Below, piece by piece: positions 36,140 to 45,168 of a stretch of DNA of 64,000 bases. The notes under the pieces were generated by a model. That model was not told the DNA's origin and did no database searches. It saw only the letters and a program-made list of their open reading frames with translations. Position 1 is the first letter of the stretch. The number at the start of each line of letters is the position of its first letter. Location: positions 97,551-161,550 of the forward strand of contig NZ_BMZI01000005.1 in NCBI RefSeq assembly GCF_014652715.1, in the 5' to 3' direction. The stretch is from Salinicola rhizosphaerae (GTDB taxonomy: Bacteria > Pseudomonadota > Gammaproteobacteria > Pseudomonadales > Halomonadaceae). Position numbers and translations under genes: made by a program.

Positions 36140-38320
36140 TCAGAAATCGACAGTCGCGGATACCTTGAAGGTTCGTGGCTCGCCCTGTGTTATATAGCCG
36201 GAGCCAGCGGTGGAAGCCGAAGCCCAGTAGTCTTCGTCGGTGACATTGTCGACGCCGACACGCCAGACCCAATCGGCTTGGCCCAACGGCATCGTGTAGC
36301 GCACGCCAAGATCGAGCCGCGACCAGGAGTCGAGCTTCAGATCGTTGTCCGCCGCAACGTACTGCGAACCGGTCTGGAGAAAGCGGCCGGTGGCGGTCAG
36401 ACGATCAATGTGGGGAATGTCCCATTCGCCGCTAAGCGTGTACTGATAATCCGGCACTCCCTGGGCGTCATTGCCCTGGGTATCATCCTGCGTTTTGGTC
36501 AACTCGGGGTCGATGAACGTGGCGCTGGCCAGCACACGCACGCCGGTCAGCGGCTCTCCATAGCCAGACAGTTCAAGACCACGGTTGCGCTGCTCGTTGT
36601 CCAAAGACTGCGTCCCATCGGAGAGCGTAGCGACACTTGGCTGCTCGATCTGGAACAGCGCAATAGCCCCGCCAAAGGTGCCGTAATCGAACTTCGCGCC
36701 CACTTCATCCTGCTTGGAATGAGAGATACCCAGAGCCTCGCCGTAATTGGGTGCGCTTTCATCGGTGACATTACCGGCGCTCTGCAGGGCCTCGATGTGG
36801 TTGGCGTAAAGCGAAATGGCATCCGTCGCCTTGAACACCAGGCCGTAAACCGGCGTGACGCGATGGCCGCGCTCTTCTGCGGAGTCACCTTCCTGATTGA
36901 CATGGATCTCCTGATAGCGCGCGCCCAGGGTCAGCAGCACGCGATCATCGAAGAACCCGAGGGTATCGGAGAGCGAAGTGCCTTCTGCTCGAGTGTGCGT
37001 CACCGACCCACCTAGGGGACCGCCGACGCCATCGTCTTCGTCGATGTCACTCGGATCATAAATGCTAGTCGCGCTACCGTAGGTGTAATAATCGTAGCGG
37101 GTGTCGAAGTTACGATAGAAGTTCGAGTACGCGAGATTGAGCTGGTGGCTTATCGGCCCGGTGTCGAAATGGCCACGTACGCCTGCCTGACCCGCGAACG
37201 TCGATATCTCGTTGCGTGTCGGGAGCACGCCACCGAGCGTCGCACTGCCGTCGCTATCGTTGAGTGTCGGAATTGGCGAGGCGAGATACTCGTGGGTCTT
37301 GTTGCCGCCGATTGCCGCGAAGGCCGTCCAGTCATCGGTAATGTCGTACTCGCCACGCAGCATCCCGAAGGTCGTCTCGAGATGCGTTTCGGCCCAGTCC
37401 GGGGTGTAGTTGATGTCGCTAGACGGCGCATGAGGAATATGATCGAGACCAGCTCCGGTATAGAGCGATGAGCGCGCGCCGTTGATCGTGTTCTTCTGAT
37501 GACCGACATCCAGTGACGCTCGTGCGCGATCACCACGATAGTCGAGCCCGAGCACTGCCGAGGTATCAGCTGAAGCTTCATCGTCGATGGCATGGTCACC
37601 TCGACCTCTTTTGACGCTCAGGCGCGCACCGAACTGGTTTTGATCGCCGAAGCGACGCCCGGCGTCGAGTCCGGACTCGATGTAACCGTCCGAGGTATAG
37701 CCGGTGGAGAGTCGCGTGATCGGCTCTTCGGTGGCGCGTTTGGGTTCGATGTTGACCGAACCCCCAACTCCGGAACCACCGATCGGGATGCCGTTGGCGA
37801 AAGCGCTGGCACCTTTGAAGACTTCGACACGCTGCATCATGCTGGTGTCGATCAGCTGCCGCGGCAACACGCCGTAAAGGCCGCCGTAGGAGATATCGTC
37901 GCCGTAGAGGTTGAAACCGCGCAGCTTGAATGACTCGCCGTAGACACCGTAGCCACGCCCCACCGAAACCGAAGCATCGTTGGAGAGCACATCGCCCAGC
38001 GTATCGGCCTGCTGATTCTCGATCAGCTCGCTGGTGTAGCTGATGACATTGAATGGCACGTTCATCGCATCCTGCTCGCCGAGCACGCCTATTCGTCCGC
38101 CGGCGGCCACCTGCCCGCCCGCGTAGGCCGGCGGCGGCGTATCGCCCTGAGTCGTGATCGCTTCGCTGGTCACGGTGACGGTGTCGAGAGCCTGCGTGTC
38201 ATCACCGCTCTGTGCCCATCCAACGCTGACGAAGGGAGGCGCCCCCATCACCATGGCGACGAAAACCAGCTTGCCTGCCGTTTTCTTGTTGTTCAGCGCT
38301 TCAATACCTGATCGTTTCAT
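36140..38320 (-). CDS. TonB-dependent siderophore receptor (726 aa)
   Basis: This is an outer-membrane ligand-gated porin for a ferric siderophore. A 36-residue signal peptide ends at VGWAQ; the TonB box region reads ALDTVTVTSE; the plug domain holds MNVPFNVISYTSELIENQQ and LRGFNLYGDD motifs; a 22-strand barrel follows and ends with a C-terminal Phe (KVSATVDF), as required for barrel assembly. A Fur-box-like sequence lies about 75 bases upstream and a strong terminator downstream. The exact siderophore is unknown; similarity is to hydroxamate/catecholate receptors of the TonB-siderophor class. Confidence 0.92.
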   Translation of the reverse strand: MKRSGIEALNNKKTAGKLVFVAMVMGAPPFVSVGWAQSGDDTQALDTVTVTSEAITTQGDTPPPAYAGGQVAAGGRIGVLGEQDAMNVPFNVISYTSELIENQQADTLGDVLSNDASVSVGRGYGVYGESFKLRGFNLYGDDISYGGLYGVLPRQLIDTSMMQRVEVFKGASAFANGIPIGGSGVGGSVNIEPKRATEEPITRLSTGYTSDGYIESGLDAGRRFGDQNQFGARLSVKRGRGDHAIDDEASADTSAVLGLDYRGDRARASLDVGHQKNTINGARSSLYTGAGLDHIPHAPSSDINYTPDWAETHLETTFGMLRGEYDITDDWTAFAAIGGNKTHEYLASPIPTLNDSDGSATLGGVLPTRNEISTFAGQAGVRGHFDTGPISHQLNLAYSNFYRNFDTRYDYYTYGSATSIYDPSDIDEDDGVGGPLGGSVTHTRAEGTSLSDTLGFFDDRVLLTLGARYQEIHVNQEGDSAEERGHRVTPVYGLVFKATDAISLYANHIEALQSAGNVTDESAPNYGEALGISHSKQDEVGAKFDYGTFGGAIALFQIEQPSVATLSDGTQSLDNEQRNRGLELSGYGEPLTGVRVLASATFIDPELTKTQDDTQGNDAQGVPDYQYTLSGEWDIPHIDRLTATGRFLQTGSQYVAADNDLKLDSWSRLDLGVRYTMPLGQADWVWRVGVDNVTDEDYWASASTAGSGYITQGEPRTFKVSATVDF

Positions 38321-38392
38321 GATTCCAGAGGCCTATCGTTTCGGAGGCAGACGCGTAAAGAGCGAGACATTCTATAGCGAAGTAACAGAGAG

Positions 38393-38411
38393 TTAAACGA
38401 CAATCATTATC
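38393..38411 (-). promoter_or_regulatory. Fur box-like site upstream of the 726-aa receptor
   Basis: TTAAACGACAATCATTATC matches 14 of 19 positions of the classical Fur box, with the right half (AATCATTATC) perfect. It lies 73-91 bases upstream of the receptor start. It predicts repression under iron-replete conditions. Confidence 0.7.
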
Positions 38412-38522
38412 AGTAAACAACGATTCATATCTCTGAAACGACAGTCGCTGATCCTGCGAGACCCCTGCCGGTGTCAGCCATTGATCGAATGCTCGAGATC
38501 GCCAATGCTGTCGGAGACTGGC

Positions 38523-38559
38523 TTCCGAAAACGGAAACGCCTGACAGATCGTCAGGCGT
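38523..38559 (-). terminator. probable terminator of the TonB receptor at 38592
   Basis: On the minus strand a 9-bp stem (ACGCCTGAC/GTCAGGCGT, 5-base loop) 33 bases past the receptor stop is followed by TTCCGTTTTCGGAA, itself a small hairpin with a T-run. Confidence 0.65.
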
Positions 38560-38591
38560 TCGAGAAGGCGACCCGTCTTACAAAGGGTACG

Positions 38592-40649
38592 TCACCAGTG
38601 ATATTGGAGGCTGCCAATGACGCTGCGCGACTCTCCGTAGTAGCACCAGTAGTCACATCCGCTGACGTAGTCCTCGTCGGTCAGGTTGGTAACGTTGACC
38701 TGGGCCGTCCAGTGCGAGTCGATCGCGTAGCTCGCCATGGCATCGTAGAGCGTATAGGCCGGCACCCGGGTATCGCTGTATTGAGGTGAATCCACGCTGG
38801 TACCAATGTAGCGAGCCCCCGCCCCCAGACCCACCCCATCGAGCACCCCTCGATTGAAATCGTAATCGAGCCACAACGATGCCTGATGACGCGGAATCAA
38901 ACCGGCGCGGAGGTCGCTCAGCGTATCGGTGACATCGACAGTGACGTCAGTATAGGTGTACGCCGCGGTGACCTGGAGATTGTCGGTGACATAGCCCACC
39001 CCTTCCAGCTCGAACCCGCGCGAGTGACGCTCCCCGCCCTGGTTGCTGGAAGATCCACCACTGGGATACAGCGTGTCACTCTCCTTCAGGTCGAAGACCG
39101 CTGCCGTCACGTAGCCATCCAGCCACTCCGGGGCGTACTTGAGCCCCAGCTCCCACTGCTTGCCTTCGCTGGGCTGGTAAGCGTCTCCATCGAGATCGTT
39201 GCCAATGTTGGGCGTGAAAGACTCGCTATAGCTCAGATAGGGCGACAGACCATAGTCACCGAGATACATGACGCCGCCGGTATAGGACATCTGGGAGTCG
39301 TCGTAGCTCTGATCTTCGCCACCATCCTGCTTGTTGGTGACGTCGACGCTGTCATGACGAGCGCCCGCCAGTAGAATCCAACGGTCATAGAGACGCAGTT
39401 GATCCTGAACGTAAACACCGATCTGTTCCTTTCCCTGATCGTAATACGTCGGGGCATTGAGAGGATTGGTCGTTATCTCACCCGGATCGAAGATATCGAT
39501 CGTGCCATAGTTGAAAGTGTCACGACTGAGATAGTCCGCATCCAGATGCTGATAATCCAGCCCCACCAGCAACGTGTTCTCGGTATTATCGGTGTACCAG
39601 GTGCCGATCACGCGGTTATCAATAGTAAAGGCGTCGTAGCTACCGTCGCGGTAAGTCACCCCTCGAACCGCATTACGATCGTCAATCATGTACGACGGGT
39701 ACGCCGTGCGCAGGAAAAGATCCAGGGACGCGAACCGGGCGTTCTGCTGAAACTCCCAGGTATCGTTGAAGGTATGCTCAAGCTCGTAACCGACCGCAAT
39801 CTGCTCGTGCTCAAGCCTGTCATTATCGTTGTCGCCCAGATCGGTATCGCGGTCGACCTTGCCAAACGGCGTATCATTGACTGAGCCATAAGGGAGGTAG
39901 AAGACATTGGCGGGCGTGCCGTGATCCCGCTGATAGCTGGCCAGCAGCGTGAGTGTGGTGTCGTCGGAGAGGTCTACCGCCAGACTCGGGGCGAAGTAGA
40001 CCCGCTCGTTGTCCGTGCCGTCGAGCTCACCATCCTGATCGCGGAATAACCCGACGAAGCGGTAGCGCACGTCACCAGCATCGCTGGCCGGCCCGGAGGT
40101 ATCGATCCCCACCTGGCGATGCCCCTTGTTGCCCCCCTGAATCTCGAACAGCCCTTGTGCTTCATCGGTCGGACGTTTGCTGATGGCATTGACGATGCCA
40201 CCGGGAGGCGCCTCACCGTAGAGAATGGATGCTGGCCCTTTCAGGAAGTCAACGCGCTCAAGACCGAACGGCTCTGTCTTCCACCACAGATACCCAGCCT
40301 CTCTGAATAGGCGCAACCCGTCCTGATAAGTGGAATCCTCCCCTGAGAATCCTCGAAAGAAGAACCAGTCAGCCTTGGCGTCGTTTCCGTAGGGAGCCGA
40401 CAGGGCTCCAGCACGATAACGAAGCACCTGATCGTATTTGTTGACTGCACGACGTTCGAGTTCATCATCAGTGACGATCGATGCCGAACGCGGCGTTTCC
40501 ACCAATGGCGTATCGACTTTGAGCGCCGTGCCGGTCACCACGACGGTGTCGTTGGTCACAGTCGCATTTTCAGGCTGAGCGTGAGCGGAAGCTGCCAAGA
40601 AGCAGAGCAGCGCGCCACCCCCGGCAATGGAGAGGTTCCCTGATTTCAT
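38592..40649 (-). CDS. TonB-dependent siderophore receptor (685 aa), FhuA-like
   Basis: This 685-residue outer-membrane receptor has a signal peptide ending SAHAQ, a TonB box NDTVVVTG, the plug motifs ETPRSASIVTDDELE and FFFRGFSGED, and a barrel ending in the aromatic QYHW. The LKGPASILYGEAPPGGIVN segment is typical of ferrichrome/hydroxamate receptors. A Fur-like site lies about 100 bases upstream. It is divergent from the FhuD- and FhuB-like genes, so the set is probably one uptake route. Confidence 0.92.
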   Translation of the reverse strand: MKSGNLSIAGGGALLCFLAASAHAQPENATVTNDTVVVTGTALKVDTPLVETPRSASIVTDDELERRAVNKYDQVLRYRAGALSAPYGNDAKADWFFFRGFSGEDSTYQDGLRLFREAGYLWWKTEPFGLERVDFLKGPASILYGEAPPGGIVNAISKRPTDEAQGLFEIQGGNKGHRQVGIDTSGPASDAGDVRYRFVGLFRDQDGELDGTDNERVYFAPSLAVDLSDDTTLTLLASYQRDHGTPANVFYLPYGSVNDTPFGKVDRDTDLGDNDNDRLEHEQIAVGYELEHTFNDTWEFQQNARFASLDLFLRTAYPSYMIDDRNAVRGVTYRDGSYDAFTIDNRVIGTWYTDNTENTLLVGLDYQHLDADYLSRDTFNYGTIDIFDPGEITTNPLNAPTYYDQGKEQIGVYVQDQLRLYDRWILLAGARHDSVDVTNKQDGGEDQSYDDSQMSYTGGVMYLGDYGLSPYLSYSESFTPNIGNDLDGDAYQPSEGKQWELGLKYAPEWLDGYVTAAVFDLKESDTLYPSGGSSSNQGGERHSRGFELEGVGYVTDNLQVTAAYTYTDVTVDVTDTLSDLRAGLIPRHQASLWLDYDFNRGVLDGVGLGAGARYIGTSVDSPQYSDTRVPAYTLYDAMASYAIDSHWTAQVNVTNLTDEDYVSGCDYWCYYGESRSVIGSLQYHW

Positions 40650-40745
40650 CGGATCGGATGCCCGTTTTATACGTTGTCGTCTTGTGACGTTTCAATTACC
40701 ACTGCCCAGAGGGCCGGTGCTCATTGGTTTATTCCCGACAGGGAT

Positions 40746-40764
40746 TATAAATGACAATCATTCT
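40746..40764 (-). promoter_or_regulatory. Fur box-like site for the FhuA-like receptor
   Basis: ATAAATGACAATCATTCTT matches 13 of 19 Fur box positions and sits about 100 bases upstream of the receptor start in the 220-base divergent region. Confidence 0.65.
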
Positions 40765-40801
40765 TATGTGTATTAACCATTAGCCTGCGATTACTTTGCT
40801 G

Positions 40802-40820
40802 TTCATTGATAACGATTGTC
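40802..40820 (+). promoter_or_regulatory. second Fur box-like site, for the FhuD/FhuB operon
   Basis: TTCATTGATAACGATTGTC matches 12 of 19 Fur box positions, lying 50 bases upstream of the fhuD-like ATG. With the site at 40746 it forms a two-site divergent control region. Confidence 0.6.
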
Positions 40821-40869
40821 GTTCGATCTACCATCTCGCCCCTGTGCGCGCCCTATTCATAGGCACTCA

Positions 40870-41826
40870 ATGGGCGCATCGATCGATTACCACTGCCATC
40901 AGGAAGTCGCCATCTTGCCGCGCGTCCGCCATCTATTCGTGCTTGCCGCTGTCGCCACGCTCTGGCTACTCGGAACCGACACGGTGATGGCGCAGCCTGC
41001 ATCGACCCAGGCAGACGCTAAACCTCCTCGAATCGCCTCCGCCAACTGGACGACGACCGAAACCCTGATCGCCCTGGGCGTGACACCCTACGGGGTCTCC
41101 GATATCGCCAACTACAACACCTGGGTCAAGGAGCCGCCGGTACCGCCCTCGACGATCGATATCGGCCTGCGTAACCAGCCCAATCTGGAGCTTCTGGCAC
41201 AGAATCCCCCTGACCTGCTGTTGAGCAGCGCGCTTTTTTCCCGTGACAACGCGCGTCTCGAACGGCTGATGCCGGTGCGTATCGTGGACAACTTCTATAC
41301 CGGCCAACCCTTCTACCCGGCCACCCAGGCGATGACCCGAGAGATCGGCGACCTGACAGGCCATCAGGCGCAGGCCGAACGGCTGATCGACCAGACAGAC
41401 CAAAAGCTGACCCGTGCGGCTCAAAGCCTCGCGGATATCTCGCGGCCGGTTTACGTCGTCCAGTTCAGTGATACACAGCACGTTCGCGTTTTTGGCGGCG
41501 GCAATATGGTCGGGACGGTGCTGGATCGCACGCACCTGCGCAATGCCTGGACAGGGCCAACCAACGCCTGGGGTTACGCCAGCATCTCGATCGATCGCCT
41601 GGCGGAAACGCCGGACGCCAGGATCGTGGTGATCAAACCCTACCCCCGTCAAGTGGAGAGCGAGCTCGAGAACAATCAGGTATGGCAGCATCTGCCGGCG
41701 GTTCGCGAGGGCCGCGTCAGCGAGATCGCGCCAGTCTGGCCTTACGGCGGCCTCGTATCGATGCAGCGCCTGACCCGCTCGCTGGTCGAGGTGATGACCG
41801 GCTCGGCGGGAGCGCCCGACGCATGA
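40870..41826 (+). CDS. fhuD: iron-siderophore ABC transporter substrate-binding protein, FhuD-like
   Basis: This periplasmic binding protein of the TroA/FhuD fold has a long mid-protein helix (KLTRAAQSLADI) and the IASANWTTTETLIALGVTPY opening of the mature protein. The hydrophobic signal segment FVLAAVATLWLLG ends near VMAQ. I give ATG 40870 (318 residues), but TTG 40915 with AGGAAG 8 bases upstream would give a shorter, more typical signal peptide (MPRVRHL...). Its stop overlaps the permease start as ATGA. Confidence 0.85.
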   Translation: MGASIDYHCHQEVAILPRVRHLFVLAAVATLWLLGTDTVMAQPASTQADAKPPRIASANWTTTETLIALGVTPYGVSDIANYNTWVKEPPVPPSTIDIGLRNQPNLELLAQNPPDLLLSSALFSRDNARLERLMPVRIVDNFYTGQPFYPATQAMTREIGDLTGHQAQAERLIDQTDQKLTRAAQSLADISRPVYVVQFSDTQHVRVFGGGNMVGTVLDRTHLRNAWTGPTNAWGYASISIDRLAETPDARIVVIKPYPRQVESELENNQVWQHLPAVREGRVSEIAPVWPYGGLVSMQRLTRSLVEVMTGSAGAPDA

Positions 41827-43853
41827 GCGTATCCCGAGGCGCCAAGTCCCCTCTCTGGCTGGTGGTCGTCCTTGCCTCAATGGCCCTCGGGCTCGGCTAT
41901 ACCACTCTGCAGACGCAGTTCGGCGATCTCTCCGGCCACTGGCTCCAAGCGCTGGTCGCACCGGACGACGACAGCATCCGCCAGGTTGTGATGCATTTCA
42001 CCTTCGCACCGCGCCTGATCGTGGCGCTACTGGCCGGCGCGGCACTGGCGCTGGCCGGCTGCTTGATGCAGCAGGTCCTGCGTAATCCGCTGGCTTCGCC
42101 GGCGACGCTTGGCGTGACCAGCGGGGCCCAGCTTGCGCTGGTGGTGGCAACGCTGTGGGCGCCGGGCTGGATGCTGGCCGGCCGGGAATGGATCGCGCTG
42201 CTGGGCGGTATCGGCGCCACATTACTGGTGTTCGCGCTGTCGTGGAAACGGCGGCTGGCGCCGATGGTCGTGGTGCTATCGGGCATGGTGGTCAGTCTCT
42301 ACTTCAGCGCCATCAACAGCGCCCTGCTGCTGTTCCATCAGGAGAGTCTCTCGGGTCTTTTCATCTGGGGTTCCGGAGCGCTGGCGCAGGATAACTGGCA
42401 CGACACGCGATTTCTGATCCTGCGTCTGGCGATCGCGACGCTCGCCGCGCTCTCCCTGTTACGCCCGCTGGCGCTACTGGACCTGGAGGAAGACGGCGCG
42501 AAAAGCCTGGGTATCTCGCTGCGCAAGCTGCGAATAGCCGCGCTCGGTCTCGGTATCTTCATTACCGCCTGCGTGGTCAGCGCGGTTGGACTGATCGGTT
42601 TCATCGGGCTCGCCGCGCCCGCCATTGCGCGACTATCCGGCGCGAGAACGTTCTCCCAGAGGCTCGTCTGGTCGATGCTGCTCGGCGCCCTGCTGCTGAC
42701 GGTCACGGACCTGGTGGTTCAGCAGCTCTCCCCGTTTACCGCATCGCTGCTACCGACCGGCGCCATGACGGCCGCACTCGGCGCCCCGCTGCTGCTCTGG
42801 CTGCTGCCGCGTCTGAAAATCGGCGGCTCGCGGCCCACGCCCAGTACGGGACTCAAGCTACCCCGACTGGCCAATCCCGCCCGCCGGCTCTGGTGGCTCG
42901 GCTTGACCACACTTGTCGTCACCGGACTGGCGCTGACGCTGGGCTTCATGCTCGATGGCGCTGCAGCTCAGGCGGCGCATCCTGGTCATGGCGCCCAACT
43001 TCGCTTCGCGGGACTGAATGATCTTGGGCTGATCGTCGATTGGCGCCTGCCAAGAGTCGCGACCGCCGCCGCTGCCGGGCTGATGCTCGCATTCGCCGGC
43101 ACGCTCCTGCAGCGAATGACAGGTAACCCGATGGCAAGCCCGGAAGTGCTCGGCATCAGCGCCGGCGTCGCCATCGGCGTCATCGCGCTGATGCTGCTGC
43201 CGCTGGGCATCGCACCACTCAACGGTTCGATCATGGGGTTCTGCGGTGCGGCGGTGGCCCTGCTGGTGCTGGTGGTCAGCAACCGGCGTAGCGGCTTCGC
43301 GCCGGAGCGGCTGTTGCTGACGGGTATCGCCATCTCGTCGCTGCTCGACGCCATGCGCGCCATTGTCCTGGCAAGCGACGATCCTCGGGCTCAGCAATTG
43401 CTCTCCTGGCTCGGCGGCTCGACCTACTATGCTGGCCTGACATCCAGCGGTTGGATCATGATCATCGCCATCGTACTGGCGCTCATGACGCTGCCGCTGG
43501 AGCGATGGCTGACCCTGCTGCCGCTGGGCGCACCGACTGCCAAAGCGCTCGGCGTGGATGTGGACCGCAGCCGGCTACTGTTGCTGACGCTGGTGGCGCT
43601 GCTCACCGTCGCCGCAACGCTGGTGATCGGGCCGCTGTCGTTCATCGGCCTGATGGCGCCGCACATGGCGAGACTGATGGGCTTTCACGGGGCGCGGCAG
43701 CAATTGATCGGCGCCGGTCTGCTGGGGATGCTGGTGATGATCGCCGCCGACTGGCTGGGCCGAAACCTCTTCTTTCCGGACCAGCTGCCGGCGGGATTGA
43801 TCGCCGCGCTGATCGGCGGCGTCTATTTCATGTGGGGGCTCCGGCGCCTGTAA
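41823..43853 (+). CDS. fhuB: fused Fe3+-hydroxamate ABC permease, FhuB-like
   Basis: This 676-residue inner-membrane protein contains two FecCD-type permease halves in one chain, as in E. coli FhuB. Each half has an RLIVALLAG/RVATAAAAG-like segment, an NPLASPATLG / NPMASPEVLG motif and a later GFIGLAAP / SFIGLMAPH motif. The start ATG 41823 overlaps the FhuD-like stop. No FhuC-type ATPase follows: the next gene is an unrelated isomerase on the opposite strand, so the ATPase must be encoded elsewhere. Confidence 0.93.
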   Translation: MSVSRGAKSPLWLVVVLASMALGLGYTTLQTQFGDLSGHWLQALVAPDDDSIRQVVMHFTFAPRLIVALLAGAALALAGCLMQQVLRNPLASPATLGVTSGAQLALVVATLWAPGWMLAGREWIALLGGIGATLLVFALSWKRRLAPMVVVLSGMVVSLYFSAINSALLLFHQESLSGLFIWGSGALAQDNWHDTRFLILRLAIATLAALSLLRPLALLDLEEDGAKSLGISLRKLRIAALGLGIFITACVVSAVGLIGFIGLAAPAIARLSGARTFSQRLVWSMLLGALLLTVTDLVVQQLSPFTASLLPTGAMTAALGAPLLLWLLPRLKIGGSRPTPSTGLKLPRLANPARRLWWLGLTTLVVTGLALTLGFMLDGAAAQAAHPGHGAQLRFAGLNDLGLIVDWRLPRVATAAAAGLMLAFAGTLLQRMTGNPMASPEVLGISAGVAIGVIALMLLPLGIAPLNGSIMGFCGAAVALLVLVVSNRRSGFAPERLLLTGIAISSLLDAMRAIVLASDDPRAQQLLSWLGGSTYYAGLTSSGWIMIIAIVLALMTLPLERWLTLLPLGAPTAKALGVDVDRSRLLLLTLVALLTVAATLVIGPLSFIGLMAPHMARLMGFHGARQQLIGAGLLGMLVMIAADWLGRNLFFPDQLPAGLIAALIGGVYFMWGLRRL

Positions 43854-43874
43854 CGCGAAGCATTCACCCTTCGA

Positions 43875-44684
43875 TCAGGCTGCGTATCCGCGCCACACAT
43901 CCAGCGAGCGAGCATATTCGTCCTCCAGAATGCGACGATTGCCTTCGCTGGTGACCGGCGAGCTCGGATCGTGCATCGGCGGCAGGCACTCCATGACCAC
44001 CGGCCCCTGGAAACCGATGCGTTGCAGCGCCTCGAACTGCGCGCGGAAATCGACATTGCCGCTGCCGATACCGCCCCGCGTCGAGTCGGAGATATGATAG
44101 ATCGAGAGAGTATCGCGGCTCGACTCGATCGCCGCTACCGGATCGTCTTCCTCGAAATGCATGTGATAGCTATCGAGAATCAGGCCGACGTTCTGCCGGT
44201 CGACGGCTGACAGCAGGCGATTACCCTCTTCCGCTGTGAAGATCATCGGTACTTCATCACGATTGACGACTTCGTAGACCAGTTTCGGGCCGTTCTCTCC
44301 GATCTGCGCTGCATAATCGGCCAGTGAACGACACCCCTCGACCAGCGCGTCGAACGGTGCCTCGAGCCCTTGGACCCATGCCGAAAGAATCGGCAGCGTC
44401 ACGTAAGGTGCGCCGAGCTGGCTGGCGACATCGATGACGTGACGATAGGCCTCGAGCCCACGCTCGAGATCCGGCGCCTCGCCGTCCTGGGGCGCAATCC
44501 GCTGCGCGTCGACGGCGATCAACGCAAGCCCGCGTGATGTGATGGCCTGTCTGATCTCCTCGACCGAGTAGGTCTCCCAGAGATCGTTGATCTGGACGCC
44601 GTCGAACCCCAGCTCCGCCACCTTGTCCATGAGCGTATCCAGATCGTCGAGCCCCAGCGTCCAGGTGCAGATGCCAATCGTCAT
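43875..44684 (-). CDS. sugar phosphate isomerase/epimerase (xylose-isomerase-like TIM barrel)
   Basis: This 269-residue TIM-barrel protein is of the AP endonuclease 2/hydroxypyruvate isomerase superfamily. Metal-binding residues are suggested by YEVVNRDE, LILDSYHMHFEED, IYHISDSTRG and the C-terminal VVMECLPP. Such enzymes isomerise or epimerise sugars or hydroxyacids. It is convergent with fhuB (21-base gap) and has a 16-bp direct repeat just upstream. No linked sugar pathway is visible except the sugar porter 8 kb away. Confidence 0.8.
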   Translation of the reverse strand: MTIGICTWTLGLDDLDTLMDKVAELGFDGVQINDLWETYSVEEIRQAITSRGLALIAVDAQRIAPQDGEAPDLERGLEAYRHVIDVASQLGAPYVTLPILSAWVQGLEAPFDALVEGCRSLADYAAQIGENGPKLVYEVVNRDEVPMIFTAEEGNRLLSAVDRQNVGLILDSYHMHFEEDDPVAAIESSRDTLSIYHISDSTRGGIGSGNVDFRAQFEALQRIGFQGPVVMECLPPMHDPSSPVTSEGNRRILEDEYARSLDVWRGYAA

Positions 44685-44729
44685 GCCTTGCGTCCTTTCG
44701 TTGCGTTACGTTGGACACTCAGCATAGGC

Positions 44730-44767
44730 GACGAACGTCGATGGCGGAAAGGACGAACGTCGATGGC
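44730..44767. repeat. 16-bp direct repeat upstream of the isomerase gene
   Basis: GACGAACGTCGATGGC occurs at 44730-44745 and exactly again at 44752-44767, a 22-base period (about two helical turns), 46-83 bases upstream of the isomerase start. It could be a paired regulator site or a slipped duplication. Confidence 0.8.
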
Positions 44768-44788
44768 AAAAACGTGTCGCGGCGGCGA

Positions 44789-45034
44789 TCAGCGCCCGCT
44801 GAAAGTCGGCAGCAGGTGGGCCTCGATCGCGGCCTTGACCGAGGGCAGCATGAGTTCGGTGTGCTGCATCAGCTCACGAATCGAGGCCTCGAGACCTTCG
44901 ACACCGCGCGTTCGATGGCAGCCGGCTGCGAGTCGAGCGCAGGTTTCGGGACAGGCTTCCTCCGGGACGTGAACTCCCAGGGCGATCAGGCGCTGGCGAA
45001 AATCCTCGCCATCGATAAGCTCGGCAATCATCAT
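44789..45034 (-). CDS. small hypothetical protein (81 aa)
   Basis: I do not recognise the family. The product is an acidic, mostly helical 81-residue protein with Cys residues in an EEACPETCARLAAGCH segment, which could bind metal. A near-perfect GGAGGTGG ribosome site precedes the ATG-ATG start at 45034, the main reason to accept it as real. It is divergent from the LapG-like gene and about 100 bases upstream of the isomerase on the same strand. Confidence 0.6.
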   Translation of the reverse strand: MMIAELIDGEDFRQRLIALGVHVPEEACPETCARLAAGCHRTRGVEGLEASIRELMQHTELMLPSVKAAIEAHLLPTFSGR

Positions 45035-45168
45035 GTTCCACCTCCGGTTCGGCATTGTTGATCGAGGTTGGGCAGCAGACCAATATGTATCCCACCGCTC
45101 GGGGCGAGTCGATACCCGAATCGTCGAGCTGTCGGTTTCGGAAAACGGGAAGTCACCTACGGAGCATC

